A stretch of DNA of 64,000 nt from Frankia sp. AgB32 (GTDB lineage Bacteria; Actinomycetota; Actinomycetes; Frankiales; Frankiaceae), in assembly GCF_023243045.1 (NCBI RefSeq), contig NZ_JALKFX010000010.1:32008-96007 (forward strand), given 5' to 3'. The translations under genes and the position numbers were made by a program. Under the pieces are notes generated by a model that worked only from the letters and a program-made list of their open reading frames with translations, made no database searches and was not told where the DNA came from. Within the stretch, counting starts at the first letter, position 1, and the number at the start of each line of letters is the position of its first letter. This document shows positions 1 through 9,185 of the stretch, piece after piece.

Positions 1-349
1 TGGCACGACATTGTCCGACTATGTCATGGCCGTCGTTCATCATCGTTTGGGACGCGATGATTCGACTGTAGGTCTTTCCGCCATATATGAGCTTCGGGAA
101 GAACATCTCGTTGGCTATGCGCCCGTCAAGACAGTCCCGCGCGCTCTGGGGGTCGAACGGATATTCCGCGCCGCTGTGGTTCTCGCTTACTATGTTGCTG
201 GTCTGCGTACACACTGGATAGACATCCGCGGCGGAGGAGAACTCCCGCTCGATAAGGACTACCTCGTACCCGGCGCGGGCGCGCATGATCGCGGCGAGAC
301 AGCCCGCGACACCCGCGCCGATCACTACGTGTCTTTCCTGGCGGTTCAA
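1..349 (-). CDS. FAD-dependent oxidoreductase, N-terminal part (cut by window edge)
   Basis: The reading frame begins with TTG at 349 and leaves the window after about 116 residues. Close to the N-terminus it has a dinucleotide-binding fingerprint, VVIGAGVAGCLAAI, followed about 20 residues later by an acidic strand end (VVLIERE). That pattern is typical of an FAD-binding Rossmann fold. The TTG start overlaps the TGA of the upstream synthase gene (TTGA, 346-349) and has a GAGGGG ribosome site at 355-360, so the two are probably translationally coupled. The substrate cannot be told from the part seen. Pairing with an alpha-oxoamine synthase suggests a small biosynthetic cluster continuing to the left; that is inference. 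Confidence 0.75.
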   Translation of the reverse strand, partial: MNRQERHVVIGAGVAGCLAAIMRARAGYEVVLIEREFSSAADVYPVCTQTSNIVSENHSGAEYPFDPQSARDCLDGRIANEMFFPKLIYGGKTYSRIIASQTMMNDGHDIVGQCRA

Positions 350-1680
350 TGCAACCCCTCTGCCGCTACCGGCCGCGCGCCTACCGCGCCGAGCGCGTCG
401 ACAATACCCACGATGTCCTCGACTGAATGGTTCGCCGCGATACACAGACGCAGCTGGGCGACGTTACGTCGGACAATCGGAAAGAAGACCACGGAGACGA
501 AGTAGCCTTCATCGAGAAGCCGCTCACCGGCAGAGATCGCCTCCTCCTCGTTCCCGATCTGGACCATACGGATAGGGCTGAAAGGTCGAGGATCTCCCAT
601 CAGCTCGTCAAACAGGGCCACCCGCGCGCGAAGATCCCGGCGTAGTTCCGGGAGGACGTCGTCATGGTGTAGCCGAACGACCGCGCGGCACGCGTTCACG
701 GCCTGGAAGGTCTGCGCGGCCGAGAAGGAGTAGATCTGGCCGTACGAGCGGACCAGTCGCTCCATGCGCTCGTTCGCGACGAGCAGTCCGCCCCCGTACG
801 CGCCGAATCCCTTGGAGAGCGAGAAGGTGAGGATGAGCCGCTCGGGTGTCCCGGCGACCTGACTGAGAACCAGTCCCTCACCCCGGTCGCCGAAGATCGT
901 CAGTCCATGGGCGTCGTCGATGTAGAGATAGAAGTCGAGCTCGACGGCGAGCGCCATGAGCTCGGCCACGGGGCACAGGCCACCCATGGAATAGATTCCA
1001 TCAGCGACGTAGACCGGAACCTCGCCTCTCCGCTTTGCCTGTTCGACTTCGATCCGGAGCGCGTCCAGAGAGTTGTGCGGCACGGTCGTGACGGTGGCTT
1101 CGGTAGCCAGTACCGGCTTCAGGAACTGCATCGACGAGTGGGCGAACTGGTCGAAGATGAACGTCACCTTCGGAGGACTGACCTCGTCAAAGAGAATTCC
1201 GCTCGCCAGCAGCGGCATTATCGAGATGTGCGCGGCGCTGGTGGATGGAAAGGTGACGACCCGCCCGCCGTACAGCTCGGAGAGCTCCTCCTCGAGCTGG
1301 CGCTGTGGCTCGATGGAGAACCGGGAGCGCGCACAGCAGAAGTTCGCCCCCCATTGCGGGTCGACCCCCTTCGACGCGGCTATGACGCTTGGATGCAGAT
1401 CGAGCCCGAGATAGGAACAGTTGACGAATTCGACGACCTCGCGGTCGTCCGGCAGAACGACCCGCTTGTTGTTCCGCCCGCGGATGCTGACCTGCATCAG
1501 GTTGCTCTGGATGGCCCGCCGGTAGTTCGCGGCTGATTCCCGGACCATGAACGCGGTGTTCCGATGCCGTCCACCGGTGGCCGATTCAGTCACCGGGATC
1601 TCGCCGGGTTTGTTGCCGAGCAGGTCGGCCCGGCCGCGTGATGACTTCTCAATGTGCGGTCCTTGATGGACTGTCGACAA
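346..1680 (-). CDS. Alpha-oxoamine synthase family PLP enzyme (AONS/KBL/SPT-like)
   Basis: Fold-type I PLP enzyme that would condense an amino acid with an acyl-CoA or acyl carrier thioester. Visible family marks, counted from TTG 1680: the cofactor-stacking His in FAHSS (about 181), the Asp/His pair in IDDAHG (about 255-258) and the PLP lysine in FSLSKGFGAYGG (about 290). The 444-residue frame is about 45 residues longer than usual. ATG at 1548 gives about 400 residues and may be the true start; neither start has a convincing ribosome site. The product could be a biotin-type, CAI-1-like or sphingoid-like synthase; the sequence alone does not decide. It is coupled to the FAD oxidoreductase downstream. 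Confidence 0.85.
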   Translation of the reverse strand: MSTVHQGPHIEKSSRGRADLLGNKPGEIPVTESATGGRHRNTAFMVRESAANYRRAIQSNLMQVSIRGRNNKRVVLPDDREVVEFVNCSYLGLDLHPSVIAASKGVDPQWGANFCCARSRFSIEPQRQLEEELSELYGGRVVTFPSTSAAHISIMPLLASGILFDEVSPPKVTFIFDQFAHSSMQFLKPVLATEATVTTVPHNSLDALRIEVEQAKRRGEVPVYVADGIYSMGGLCPVAELMALAVELDFYLYIDDAHGLTIFGDRGEGLVLSQVAGTPERLILTFSLSKGFGAYGGGLLVANERMERLVRSYGQIYSFSAAQTFQAVNACRAVVRLHHDDVLPELRRDLRARVALFDELMGDPRPFSPIRMVQIGNEEEAISAGERLLDEGYFVSVVFFPIVRRNVAQLRLCIAANHSVEDIVGIVDALGAVGARPVAAEGLH

Positions 1681-2177
1681 GATAGTCGAGGTGAATTGAT
1701 GCCATAACGGAGTTCCAAGCTCGTCTCCCAGTCCTACAGCTGGGCCGCTTCACCCGCCACGCAGGCTGGGCGCTCTATTAGTAGAGCATGCTCGTGCCTG
1801 AGGATGTCAAGAGGCTTCGGAGAACGAGCGTCCCGAGTCGTGATCCCGACACCCTTCCAGCCTCATGTTCGTGCCAGGGCATGCTCCCCAGTTCCTAAAA
1901 CCGCTGCTCACCGGCCAGGGGCGGGGCGTCGATGGCGTGATGTCGTCCTTCCCAGGGAGCCCGACATGCGTAGATGATCCGAAATGCCATGCGAGGCGGT
2001 TACGCGACCCCGGAGGAGTTGCTTTCCAGCAGATCGTGGTGCGCCTCGAGCCCTCCGGGCGAAAACATGCTGGTGCGGGCATGATACGGCGGAACGAATG
2101 CAGTCGGGAGGAACAGACTCGACGGCCAGGCCGACCTGGCACCACAGCGGTCATCGTCGTTAGGCGGACACTGGTTT
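1681..2177. other. Intergenic stretch upstream of the synthase, left of the IS
   Basis: No convincing gene on either strand. It must hold the promoter of the minus-strand synthase. A small perfect hairpin (GCTCTA, 4-nt loop, TAGAGC) lies at 1772-1787. The open frame that reaches into the transposase from the left shows no recognisable domain before 2219. Confidence 0.5.
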
Positions 2178-3591
2178 CCCGCGCCATAAGTGGAAGGGGT
2201 AGGTATTACCTTGTTTGTATGGCGGGTTCTGGTCCGGCTGCTGTCGAGATCGTGCTGTCCGAGGATGAGCGCGTGGAGCTGGTTCGGCGGGCCGGGGGTG
2301 TGGACCGGCGGGCGGGCGATCGGGCGCGGATCGTGCTGGCGGCGGCGGAGGGCCTGTCGAACGTGGAGGTGGCCGCGGCGGTCGGGGTGTCGTTGCGGAC
2401 GGTGGGGCGGTGGCGGCGGGGTTTCGCGGCCCGGCGGCTTGCCGGGTTGAGCGACGCCGCGCCGTCCGGCCGGTCGAAGGCCACCGAGCTTGTGCTCGCC
2501 GAGGCGGAGCGGGTCCAGTTGGAACGGTGGGCGCGCCGGGCGAAAACCGCCCAGTTCCTGGCGTTGCGGGCACGGATCGTTCTGCGCTGCGCCGAAGGCG
2601 GGACTGATCGGGGGGTCGCGGGCGAGCTCGGGGTGAACGAGTCGACGGTGCTGCGCTGGCGGACCCGGTTCACCGAGCGTCGTCTTGACGGGCTGTTCGA
2701 CGAGCCGCGGGCAGGCCGGCCGCCGTCGGTTCCACTCGACCAGGTCAAGGACGTGATCGCCGCGACCCTGGAATCCGCTCCGGGCGCGGACACGCAGTGG
2801 TCACGGACCTCGATGGCGAAACGGACCGGCCTGTCGCCCTCGACGATCGGGCGGATCTGGAAACGGCTGGATCTCAAACCCCACCTGCGGGACAGCGTCA
2901 CGCTGACCACCGATCCGCGGTTCGTCGCGAAGGTCGTCGACGTCGTCGGCCTTTACCACAACCCGCCAGAGAAGGCGGTCGTGCTCTGCGTCGAGGAGGA
3001 GAGCCTGGCCCAGGCCCTCGACCGCTCCCAGCCGGTGGTCCCGATGATGCCGGGAATGCCCGAACGACGCACCCACGACTACCTGTTCCGCGCCATCACG
3101 AGGCTGTTCGCCGCCGACAACATCGCCGACGGCGCCGTTGTCGGCGAGCTTCACCGCCGCCACCGCGCCATCGAGTTCCGCCGCTTCCTGACCCGCATCG
3201 ACAGGACCGTGCCGACGGGCCTCGACGTCCACCTGGTCTGCGAGAACAACTCCACCTACAACACCGCCGAGATCAGGACCTGGCTGGAACGCCACCCCCG
3301 CTTCCACGTCCACGTCGCCCCGACCGGCTCCGCCTGGCTCCACCAGGTCGAACGCTGGTTCGGCCGGCTCGCCGACGAACTCGTCCGCCGCGGCGTCCAC
3401 ACCTCCGTCCACGCCCTCGAAGCCGATATCCGCGTCTGGATCCACACCTGGAACCGGAACCCCCGGCCCTTCGCCTGGACCAGAACCGCCGACGAGATCC
3501 TCGCCTCCCTCTCGACCTACCTCACCACGATCACGCCACCCGCTGACACCACAAACAAGGAAGAACCAGCACCCAGAACTTGTGGCGCGGG
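2178..3591 (+). mobile_element. IS630-like insertion sequence
   Basis: The transposase gene lies between two candidate terminal inverted repeats. The left is CCCGCGCCATAAGT at 2178-2191. The right, 3578-3591, is its inverse complement with one mismatch. IS630/Tc1-mariner elements insert at TA, but I see no clean flanking TA duplication, so exact ends are uncertain. The transposase frame runs 34 nt past the right repeat, so its last residues would come from flanking DNA. Confidence 0.55.
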
Positions 3592-3625
3592 GCGCAGGGC
3601 AGTGTCCGGGCGATCTTGCTGGTAG
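2219..3625 (+). CDS. IS630-family transposase with duplicated HTH and altered DDE residues
   Basis: 468 residues from ATG 2219, against about 340-370 usual for the family. Two homologous helix-turn-helix segments lie in tandem (about residues 20-75 and 100-160); relatives usually have one. The C-terminal catalytic domain is recognisable by QALDRSQP, ERRTHDY, RHRAIEFRRFL and HQVERWF. The first catalytic Asp (normally CVDEKS) reads CVEEES (E259), and the second (normally MDNYATH) reads CENNSTY (E342). Only the last Glu (E378) is kept. D-to-E changes in DDE enzymes usually abolish catalysis, so this copy is probably inactive although its frame is intact. Confidence 0.85.
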   Translation: MAGSGPAAVEIVLSEDERVELVRRAGGVDRRAGDRARIVLAAAEGLSNVEVAAAVGVSLRTVGRWRRGFAARRLAGLSDAAPSGRSKATELVLAEAERVQLERWARRAKTAQFLALRARIVLRCAEGGTDRGVAGELGVNESTVLRWRTRFTERRLDGLFDEPRAGRPPSVPLDQVKDVIAATLESAPGADTQWSRTSMAKRTGLSPSTIGRIWKRLDLKPHLRDSVTLTTDPRFVAKVVDVVGLYHNPPEKAVVLCVEEESLAQALDRSQPVVPMMPGMPERRTHDYLFRAITRLFAADNIADGAVVGELHRRHRAIEFRRFLTRIDRTVPTGLDVHLVCENNSTYNTAEIRTWLERHPRFHVHVAPTGSAWLHQVERWFGRLADELVRRGVHTSVHALEADIRVWIHTWNRNPRPFAWTRTADEILASLSTYLTTITPPADTTNKEEPAPRTCGAGRRAVSGRSCW

Positions 3626-3708
3626 GTGAGTCGTCTCTTTGTGGGTTGTGGCCTGGTGAGCAGGTCGGGTTCCGTGGAGGGGCCGACTGCGCTGCCGAGT
3701 GGTCGCTG
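3605..3708 (+). repeat. Dispersed repeat, copy A
   Basis: About 104 bp that match 8644-8747 at roughly 85 percent by eye. The block starts TCCGGGCGATCTTGCTGGT and ends GTGGTCGCT. It begins 14 nt right of the IS terminal repeat. No gene is evident in it. Confidence 0.7.
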
Positions 3709-3802
3709 GACGCAATGTGGCGCGTAGCAGGTTCTGGGCCACCGAACCGGCGCGAGGCGGGTCTCCCGCCCCTGCGCCGCCAGGTCGGATGTGCGACGCG
3801 GC

Positions 3803-4786
3803 TCAGCTCGCGCTGACAGTCGTCGGAGCGGTGACGAGTTCGACGGCGCGCAGGCGATCGGCGCGGGCGGGGGCGGCGGGGGCGAGCATCAGTTCGTCGG
3901 CGCCGGTCTGCTCGGCCAGGTCGGCGAGGTAGGCGTGCACCTGCTCGGGGGTGCCGACGGCGGTGTAGCGCATCATGTCGCGGATCTGGCTGCCGGCCGG
4001 GGTGTCGAGCAGGGCGTCGACGTCCTCGTCAGTGAGGGTCGCGCCGCGGGCGAGGAACATCCGCGCCCGGCCGCGCAGCGCCGCCCGGTGCTGCTCGGCG
4101 GCCTCCTCCGGCGTCGGCGCGGCGGCGAGACCGGCGGCGACGATCAGATAGGGCTCCGGCTGACCCTCGGACGGGCGGAACTCCGACCGGTACGTCCGCA
4201 CGGCGGCGTGCAGGGCGGCGGGGGCGAAGTGGGAGGCGAAGGCGTAGGGCAGGCCGAGGGCGGCGGCGAGCTGGGCGCCGAACAGCGACGAGCCGAGGAT
4301 GTACAGCGGCACGTTCGACCCGTCACCCGGTGTCGCCCGCACCCCGGGGATGCGGGTGCGGCCGCTGAGGTAGCCCTGCAGTTCGAGGACGTCGCGGGGG
4401 AACGCGTCGGCGGATTCGGGGCCGCGGCGCAGGGCCAGCATCGTGTTCTGGTCGGAGCCGGGCGCCCGGCCGAGGCCGAGGTCGATGCGGTCCGGGTGCA
4501 GTGCGGCGAGGGTGCCGAACTGCTCGGCGATGAGCAGCGGGGAGTGGTTCGGCAGCATCACTCCCCCGGCGCCCAGGCGGATGCCCTCGGTGTTCGCGGC
4601 GACGTGGGCGATCAGGACGCTGGTCGCCGCCGAGGCGATCCGCGGCATGTTGTGGTGCTCGGCGTACCAGACCCGGTGGTAGCCGGAGCGCGCCGCGGCC
4701 CGGGCGAGCGGGACGGCGCCGTGCAGCGCGGCGCCCGGCTGCTCACCCTCGGCCACGAGGGCGATGTCGAGCAGGGAGTACTTCAT
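3803..4786 (-). CDS. LLM-class (luciferase-like) flavin-dependent oxidoreductase
   Basis: 327 residues from ATG 4786; an in-frame TTG one codon earlier is less likely because GAGGA sits about 9 nt before the ATG. Bacterial-luciferase TIM-barrel signatures are clear: [42 protein letters not shown] and [13 protein letters not shown], followed by [26 protein letters not shown]. This subgroup (MsnO8-like) uses FMN or F420; the substrate is unknown. It is a paralogue of the gene at 15362-16384. It stands alone, transcribed away from its neighbours. Confidence 0.88.
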   Translation of the reverse strand: MKYSLLDIALVAEGEQPGAALHGAVPLARAAARSGYHRVWYAEHHNMPRIASAATSVLIAHVAANTEGIRLGAGGVMLPNHSPLLIAEQFGTLAALHPDRIDLGLGRAPGSDQNTMLALRRGPESADAFPRDVLELQGYLSGRTRIPGVRATPGDGSNVPLYILGSSLFGAQLAAALGLPYAFASHFAPAALHAAVRTYRSEFRPSEGQPEPYLIVAAGLAAAPTPEEAAEQHRAALRGRARMFLARGATLTDEDVDALLDTPAGSQIRDMMRYTAVGTPEQVHAYLADLAEQTGADELMLAPAAPARADRLRAVELVTAPTTVSAS

Positions 4787-4830
4787 CAACCGACGTCCTC
4801 AGGCGTGGGGTCGGCGGCCCCGGCGACGCC

Positions 4831-4857
4831 CGGCCTGGCCTGGCCTGGCCTGGTCTG
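4831..4857 (+). repeat. CTGGC microsatellite
   Basis: Four head-to-tail copies of a 5-bp unit (CCTGG) in the gap between the LLM gene and the next minus-strand gene. Confidence 0.7.
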
Positions 4858-4959
4858 GGCGGAGCGTCGAGCCCCGAAACCGGTGGGTGTGTCCGCCTAC
4901 GACCGTAGCCGACAGTCGGCGGCCCCGGCGCCGCGACGAGCACCGTCCGGCGGATCAGG

Positions 4960-5742
4960 TCAGGCGAGGCCCTCGGCCGTCACCCAGTCGGGGGCGACGG
5001 TCTCGCCGTCGACGACGAGGGTGTAGGCGCCTTCCTCGTCGAGCTGGGTGACGAGCAGTGCGAGCAGCGTCTGCAGGCGGGCGAGGCGCTCGCTGCCCGG
5101 CGCTGCCCCGGATTCCAGCGCGGTGGCGAAACCGCCGAACCAGGCGGCGAAGATCTCGTCGTAGCGGGTGTCGAAGTAGGCGAAACCGGCGCACTGTTCG
5201 GCCAGGCCGTCGGGGCCGCGCATCAGTTCGCCGATCGCCCGCTGCTCCTCCCGCCAGAGCATGAACCGCGACGAGTGGAACGTGTCGACCCGGTCGTACA
5301 GGTCGCTGGCGAACTCGCGGCCGATGTCGGCGAGCAGCGCGGCGACGAGCCGGGTGTCGGCGGCGCTCTCGAAGCGCAGCAGCGCCAGCCGCGAGTAGAG
5401 GATCTCCAGGGTGCCGAAGTACCGGGCGACGCAGAACAGGGTGCCGAGGGTCGCGAGCCGCCGGCGCCGCGGCGTGGATTTCAGATAGGCGAGGAACCCC
5501 TTCTTGCGGATGTTGTGGATGCGGGCGCCGAGGTCGAAGGCGGCGACGAGCAGTGGCTCGCGGTACCGGTCGAGTTCAGCCTTGGCGGCGGAGCGTTTCT
5601 CGCTGTCGCGGGTGGAGCGTTCCAGCTCGTAGCGGACCTGTTCCAGCTCGACGCCCTGCCGGTGCGTCCACACCGAGGCGCCGACCGACACGACGACGCC
5701 GGCCAGCGACGAGATGAGGGCGGCGGCGATGCCCGCGTCCAC
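4960..5742 (-). CDS. Membrane-anchored protein of unknown function
   Basis: 260 residues from GTG 5742, chosen for a GGGAGG ribosome site just upstream. Residues about 5-25 form one hydrophobic helix. It is followed by a charged, coiled-coil-like stretch (QGVELEQVRYELERSTRDSEKR) broken by conserved RYREPLL, then a soluble helical region with many aromatic residues. This layout (single N-terminal helix, short coiled coil, helical domain) recurs in uncharacterised actinobacterial proteins. I do not recognise a catalytic motif. It lies divergent from the small gene at 6051. Confidence 0.65.
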   Translation of the reverse strand: MDAGIAAALISSLAGVVVSVGASVWTHRQGVELEQVRYELERSTRDSEKRSAAKAELDRYREPLLVAAFDLGARIHNIRKKGFLAYLKSTPRRRRLATLGTLFCVARYFGTLEILYSRLALLRFESAADTRLVAALLADIGREFASDLYDRVDTFHSSRFMLWREEQRAIGELMRGPDGLAEQCAGFAYFDTRYDEIFAAWFGGFATALESGAAPGSERLARLQTLLALLVTQLDEEGAYTLVVDGETVAPDWVTAEGLA

Positions 5743-6050
5743 CGCACCTCCCGATCCGCGATGCCCGCTTCACCAGCCGGCTGTTGATCCACGCCTGCGC
5801 GGGCAGCAGAGTACCGCCGCGTCGATCACGGGGGGCCGAGTTCGTCCATTCCGAGGAATAGAAGCCCTTCGTAAGGGGATAAGCACCATCAGCGACGACG
5901 GCCGACGGCCCCGAACCTGGACGACGCCACCCGGCACGCGGTGGCGCCCACGGGCCACCCGGCTGGCGGCGCCCCGCCCGCCGGTGCGGACTCCCGGCCG
6001 GGCGGATCACCGGAGGAATCACGTCACCGAACTGCGGAGAGGACGCCACC
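5743..6050. other. Divergent intergenic region
   Basis: Holds the start regions of the minus-strand membrane protein and the plus-strand small gene. Around 5820-5890 it is less GC-rich (a GAGGAATAGAAGCCC-like stretch), the likeliest promoter position. No gene seen. Confidence 0.4.
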
Positions 6051-6278
6051 ATGACCACGACAGCGCGCAGCGGCTCGAGCACCGGAACGAAGGACACCCA
6101 GTACGACCTGCTCTGGTACACCGAGAGCTGCCTGGACAACGCCCTGCGGTTGGACTCCTACATCGCCGACGCCGAGCGCGACGGCGACCACGAGCTGACC
6201 GACCTGTTCCGCCGCGCGCAGTCCGACAGCCGCAAGGGCGCCGAGCAGGGCAAGCAGCTCCTGCGCAGTCGACTCTGA
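6051..6278 (+). CDS. Small conserved-type hydrophilic protein
   Basis: 75 residues starting at ATG 6051 with a GAGGA ribosome site 7 nt upstream. The N-terminus is Thr/Ser/Gly-rich. The rest is one predicted helical block (YDLLWYTESCLDNALRLDSYI, then DLFRRAQSDSRKGAEQGKQLL), strongly polar and without a transmembrane segment. Composition and codon use are gene-like. Function unknown; small helical proteins of this kind are common in actinobacteria. Confidence 0.65.
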   Translation: MTTTARSGSSTGTKDTQYDLLWYTESCLDNALRLDSYIADAERDGDHELTDLFRRAQSDSRKGAEQGKQLLRSRL

Positions 6279-6314
6279 GCGTCCTGACGCGCGGACGCCC
6301 GGTCCGGCCGACCG

Positions 6315-7301
6315 CTAACCGTGATCGGCTACGAGGACGCGGCTGCCGCGCAGGGACTGGCGGTGGCGGGCCGGGGTCGCGAAGCGGCGGGCAAGGGTGA
6401 GCATCGTGTCGTCGCGGACGACGGTGAACCCGTGCGCGCCCACGGCCCGCCGCATCGCCCGCGGCGTCCACGCCGACCGGTTCGGTTCCCGGGCCATCGG
6501 GTTCTCCCGGCCACTGAGCCGGCCGAGGATACCGGCCGCGAGCCGGCCGAGGGCGAAACCCGCCGTCGGCGGGTGGTAATGCACCACCAGCCGGCTGCCG
6601 GGCGCGGAACGCCGCCCGACGACACCGAGCGTGCCGAGCACCTGGCCGCGGGTGAGGTAGGGCACGACACCCTCCCAGATCCAGACGGTCGGCGCGGCAC
6701 GGCGGTGCCCGGCGGCGGCGAGCGCGGCATCGAGGTCGTCCCGGCTGAAGTCGACCGGCACGTACGTCGGCGACGACAACAACGTCAACGAGGACGCGGT
6801 CGCCGCCGCGGGCAGGACCTCGGCGCGTTCGCGCTTGTCGCGCTGCGAGGCCGGATGGTCGACCTCGAACACCGGGGTGCCGGCCAGTTCGGGCATCCGC
6901 CAGATCCGGCCGTCCAGGCCGGCTCCGAGGATCACGACCTGGGGGACGGGCCCGGCGCCCGGTGGGGTCGGGCGAAGCGCGTCGCGGAGGGCATCGTCGA
7001 TCGTGATGGTTCGGGGGGCCATCACGTCGCCGCAGGAGCGCACCATCTCGAACGTCAGCCGCGGCCCGACTCCTGTCGGCAGCACGCCGACACGGACCTC
7101 CTCGACGACCGCCCGTTCGTCGGGGCGCAGCAGCGCGAGCGCCGTCGGGTCGTCGAACCGGCCGGGCGCGAGGCGTCCGTGCGCGACCGCCCGTCCCTGG
7201 CAGACGAGCACCGCCGTGCGACTCGCCCCGCCGGCGCCGCCCATCGGCCGGTGCCCGCGCCCGCCGCGCCGGCCAGCACCGGAGAACCCTCCTGCGCCCA
7301 T
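6315..7301 (-). CDS. SAM-dependent methyltransferase, PPM/leucine-carboxyl-methyltransferase type
   Basis: 328 residues from ATG 7301, supported by GGGAGGA 6 nt upstream; the longer open frame reaching into the lipoprotein gene is not coding. Motif I reads VVILGAGLDGRIWRM, followed by VFEVDHPASQRDKRE, and a later block WIWEGVVPYLT. These are diagnostic of the LCMT/TIGR00027 class I family. The substrate is unknown. It lies 37 nt after the lipoprotein gene and is probably in one operon with it. Confidence 0.85.
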   Translation of the reverse strand: MGAGGFSGAGRRGGRGHRPMGGAGGASRTAVLVCQGRAVAHGRLAPGRFDDPTALALLRPDERAVVEEVRVGVLPTGVGPRLTFEMVRSCGDVMAPRTITIDDALRDALRPTPPGAGPVPQVVILGAGLDGRIWRMPELAGTPVFEVDHPASQRDKRERAEVLPAAATASSLTLLSSPTYVPVDFSRDDLDAALAAAGHRRAAPTVWIWEGVVPYLTRGQVLGTLGVVGRRSAPGSRLVVHYHPPTAGFALGRLAAGILGRLSGRENPMAREPNRSAWTPRAMRRAVGAHGFTVVRDDTMLTLARRFATPARHRQSLRGSRVLVADHG

Positions 7302-7338
7302 TGCGTCCTCCCGTGCCAGGGGCCCGACCAGACCGCCC

Positions 7339-8388
7339 TCATCCTGACAGGCGGGCGGCTCCGCGGGCGGTGAGGGTGATCGCGGCGGTGTGCAGGCCGG
7401 TGTCGGTGCGGAACTGGACGAACGCCCGCCACGCACCCGGCCGCGGCAGGTCGGCGGTGAACGTGAGCGTCGGCCCGCCGGCACCGGTGGTCGTCGCGTC
7501 GGCCGGGTGCAGGTGGGCGAAGGCGAGGTCGCGCTCGTGGAAGGCGCTGACATGGGCCAGGCTGGACAGGTACGGCCGCAGGTCGGTCACCAGCCGGCCG
7601 CCCCGGGTCACGGTCACGGTGAACGGGCTGGCCGTTCCCGCGGCGAGCGGGCCCCGGGGGGTGGCGACGGTCAGGGTGTAGCCGTCCGCCGTGGTCGTGG
7701 TCGACGGCGCCGGCAGCGGGACCGCGGCCGCGGCGCCGGGCACGGTGATCGGCTGGCTGAGCACCATCGGGGTGTCGCGGCCCTGCACCGTCGTCGTGAA
7801 CGAGGCGTAGGCGCGGTAGAAGCCGGCCGGGGTGGCGGGCAGACCGACCGTCCAGGTGCCGTCGGCGGCCATGGTCGGGTGCAGATGCTGGAAACCGGTC
7901 AGGTCGGATCTGATCAGATACAGGTGCATCGGCTCGTCCTGAACGGTGACGAACCTGGTGATCGGCTGGTTGTCGTCGCCGCGCACCTGGAGGTGGGCGG
8001 CGCTCGGCCGGTTCGCGGTGAGGGTCGTCGGGGCCACGACGAGGCGCAGGCCGTCGGACTCGGCGCTCAGGCCGTCACCGGTGAGGTCGAGCTGATCCGC
8101 CGCGGCAGCACCGCCGCCCGCCATGCCCGCCATGCCGGTTGCGCTGCTCTCGTCGCCGTGGGCGATCGGCGCGGCGGCGGTCGGCCCGGGCCCGACCTCG
8201 CCCGCGGGCGACGCCGAGGGTGCCGTCGCCGCCAGGGTCGCCGATCGCGCCGTCGAGCGCAACGGTCCGGTCGTGGCGTCGCCGCAGCCGGCGACGGCGA
8301 CCAGGGTGGCGGCGACGAGACCGGCCGCCGCGGCGGTGGCGCGGACGCGAGCGTCGGGCCGCGAGGCGGACGGGCGGGCGGGCAGCAT
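7339..8388 (-). CDS. Secreted lipoprotein with paired His-rich domains, possible metal binding
   Basis: 349 residues. The signal peptide ends in a lipobox, LVAVAGC (Cys about 34), so the mature protein should be a lipoprotein on the outer face of the membrane. A Ser/Ala/Thr linker with an MAGMAGGG stretch follows, then two related beta-sandwich-like regions. Each carries a similar His cluster: HLYLIRSDLTGFQHLHP and HVSAFHERDLAFAHLHP. The His/Met content resembles proteins found with copper homeostasis genes; metal binding is inference. The gene begins a minus-strand pair with the methyltransferase. Confidence 0.75.
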   Translation of the reverse strand: MLPARPSASRPDARVRATAAAAGLVAATLVAVAGCGDATTGPLRSTARSATLAATAPSASPAGEVGPGPTAAAPIAHGDESSATGMAGMAGGGAAAADQLDLTGDGLSAESDGLRLVVAPTTLTANRPSAAHLQVRGDDNQPITRFVTVQDEPMHLYLIRSDLTGFQHLHPTMAADGTWTVGLPATPAGFYRAYASFTTTVQGRDTPMVLSQPITVPGAAAAVPLPAPSTTTTADGYTLTVATPRGPLAAGTASPFTVTVTRGGRLVTDLRPYLSSLAHVSAFHERDLAFAHLHPADATTTGAGGPTLTFTADLPRPGAWRAFVQFRTDTGLHTAAITLTARGAARLSG

Positions 8389-9185
8389 CGATCGGGGCCG
8401 TCTTCCGGGCGGGCACGCCGATGATGACGTGCAGTGAACATGAATGGACGCGCAGCGATGAACCTAACGTGCGGCGACGGCGGCGCCCAGCAGGCCGAGC
8501 GATGCCCTCGCCCCTCGTGCGGGCCCCCGGCGCCGCGCCGTCGGTGCGTGTGCCCCCGCCATCCCAGGAAGCGGCACCTGACCCAGCACCACCTACTGGT
8601 AGCCGGCAGTGACCCACCTGACGTCCGATCGGGCTAGCCCGCATCCGGGTGATCTTGCTGGTGGGTGAGTCGTGTCTGTGTGTGCTGTGGCCTGGTTGGC
8701 CGGTCGGGTTCCGTGGAGGGGCCGGCCACGCTGCCGACTGGTCGCTTCGGAGGGACCGGTGTCCGGATTTGCCGACCGGGCGCGCTTCCAGCTGGCCGCT
8801 GGGGCTCGGCGTTCGGTTGGCCCGCGACCGTCGCGGCTGGTTCCCTGCCGTCCGCTGCCGGCCGGGGACTCAAAGGTCGCGGTGAGCTGCTCTGGGAGGG
8901 ACCGGGCGCGCTTGTGGTGGGTTGCTCTGCGGGGCTCGGTGTCCGGTGTGCCCGCGCGGCAGGGCCCGCTGCGCTGCCGACCGGTCGCTGTGCCGGGGTC
9001 GCCACGGCGGCCGGCCCAGCCGGCGATCATTCCTGACCGGCGGCGGACCGCCAGTGCGGGGGCAGGGGTATGGACCCGGAAATCGGGCACAGAGGCGTGG
9101 TCAACGTCAACAGCCGGGGCAACGACCACGCGCGGCAGGCGGCCGCGGGACCGCTGGCCACGGCGACCTCGATCGAGGAGGTGGC
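8389..9185. other. Gene-poor region between lipoprotein and MFS genes
   Basis: About 800 bp without a gene I can support; open frames here are low-complexity Arg/Pro/Gly shadows. It holds dispersed repeat copy B (8644-8747). Further partial echoes of the repeat lie at about 8895-8995, including CTGCGCTGCCGACCGGTCGCT-like sequence at 8968-8989. Confidence 0.5.
8644..8747 (+). repeat. Dispersed repeat, copy B
   Basis: Partner of the block at 3605-3708, with the same order and orientation, from TCCGGGTGATCTTGCTGGT to GGTCGCT. Divergence is about 15 percent, so this is an old duplication. Confidence 0.7.

Noticed and set aside
1865..2218. Transposase start further upstream
   Set aside because: The frame is open, but the sequence before 2219 has no transposase similarity and lies partly left of the candidate terminal repeat.
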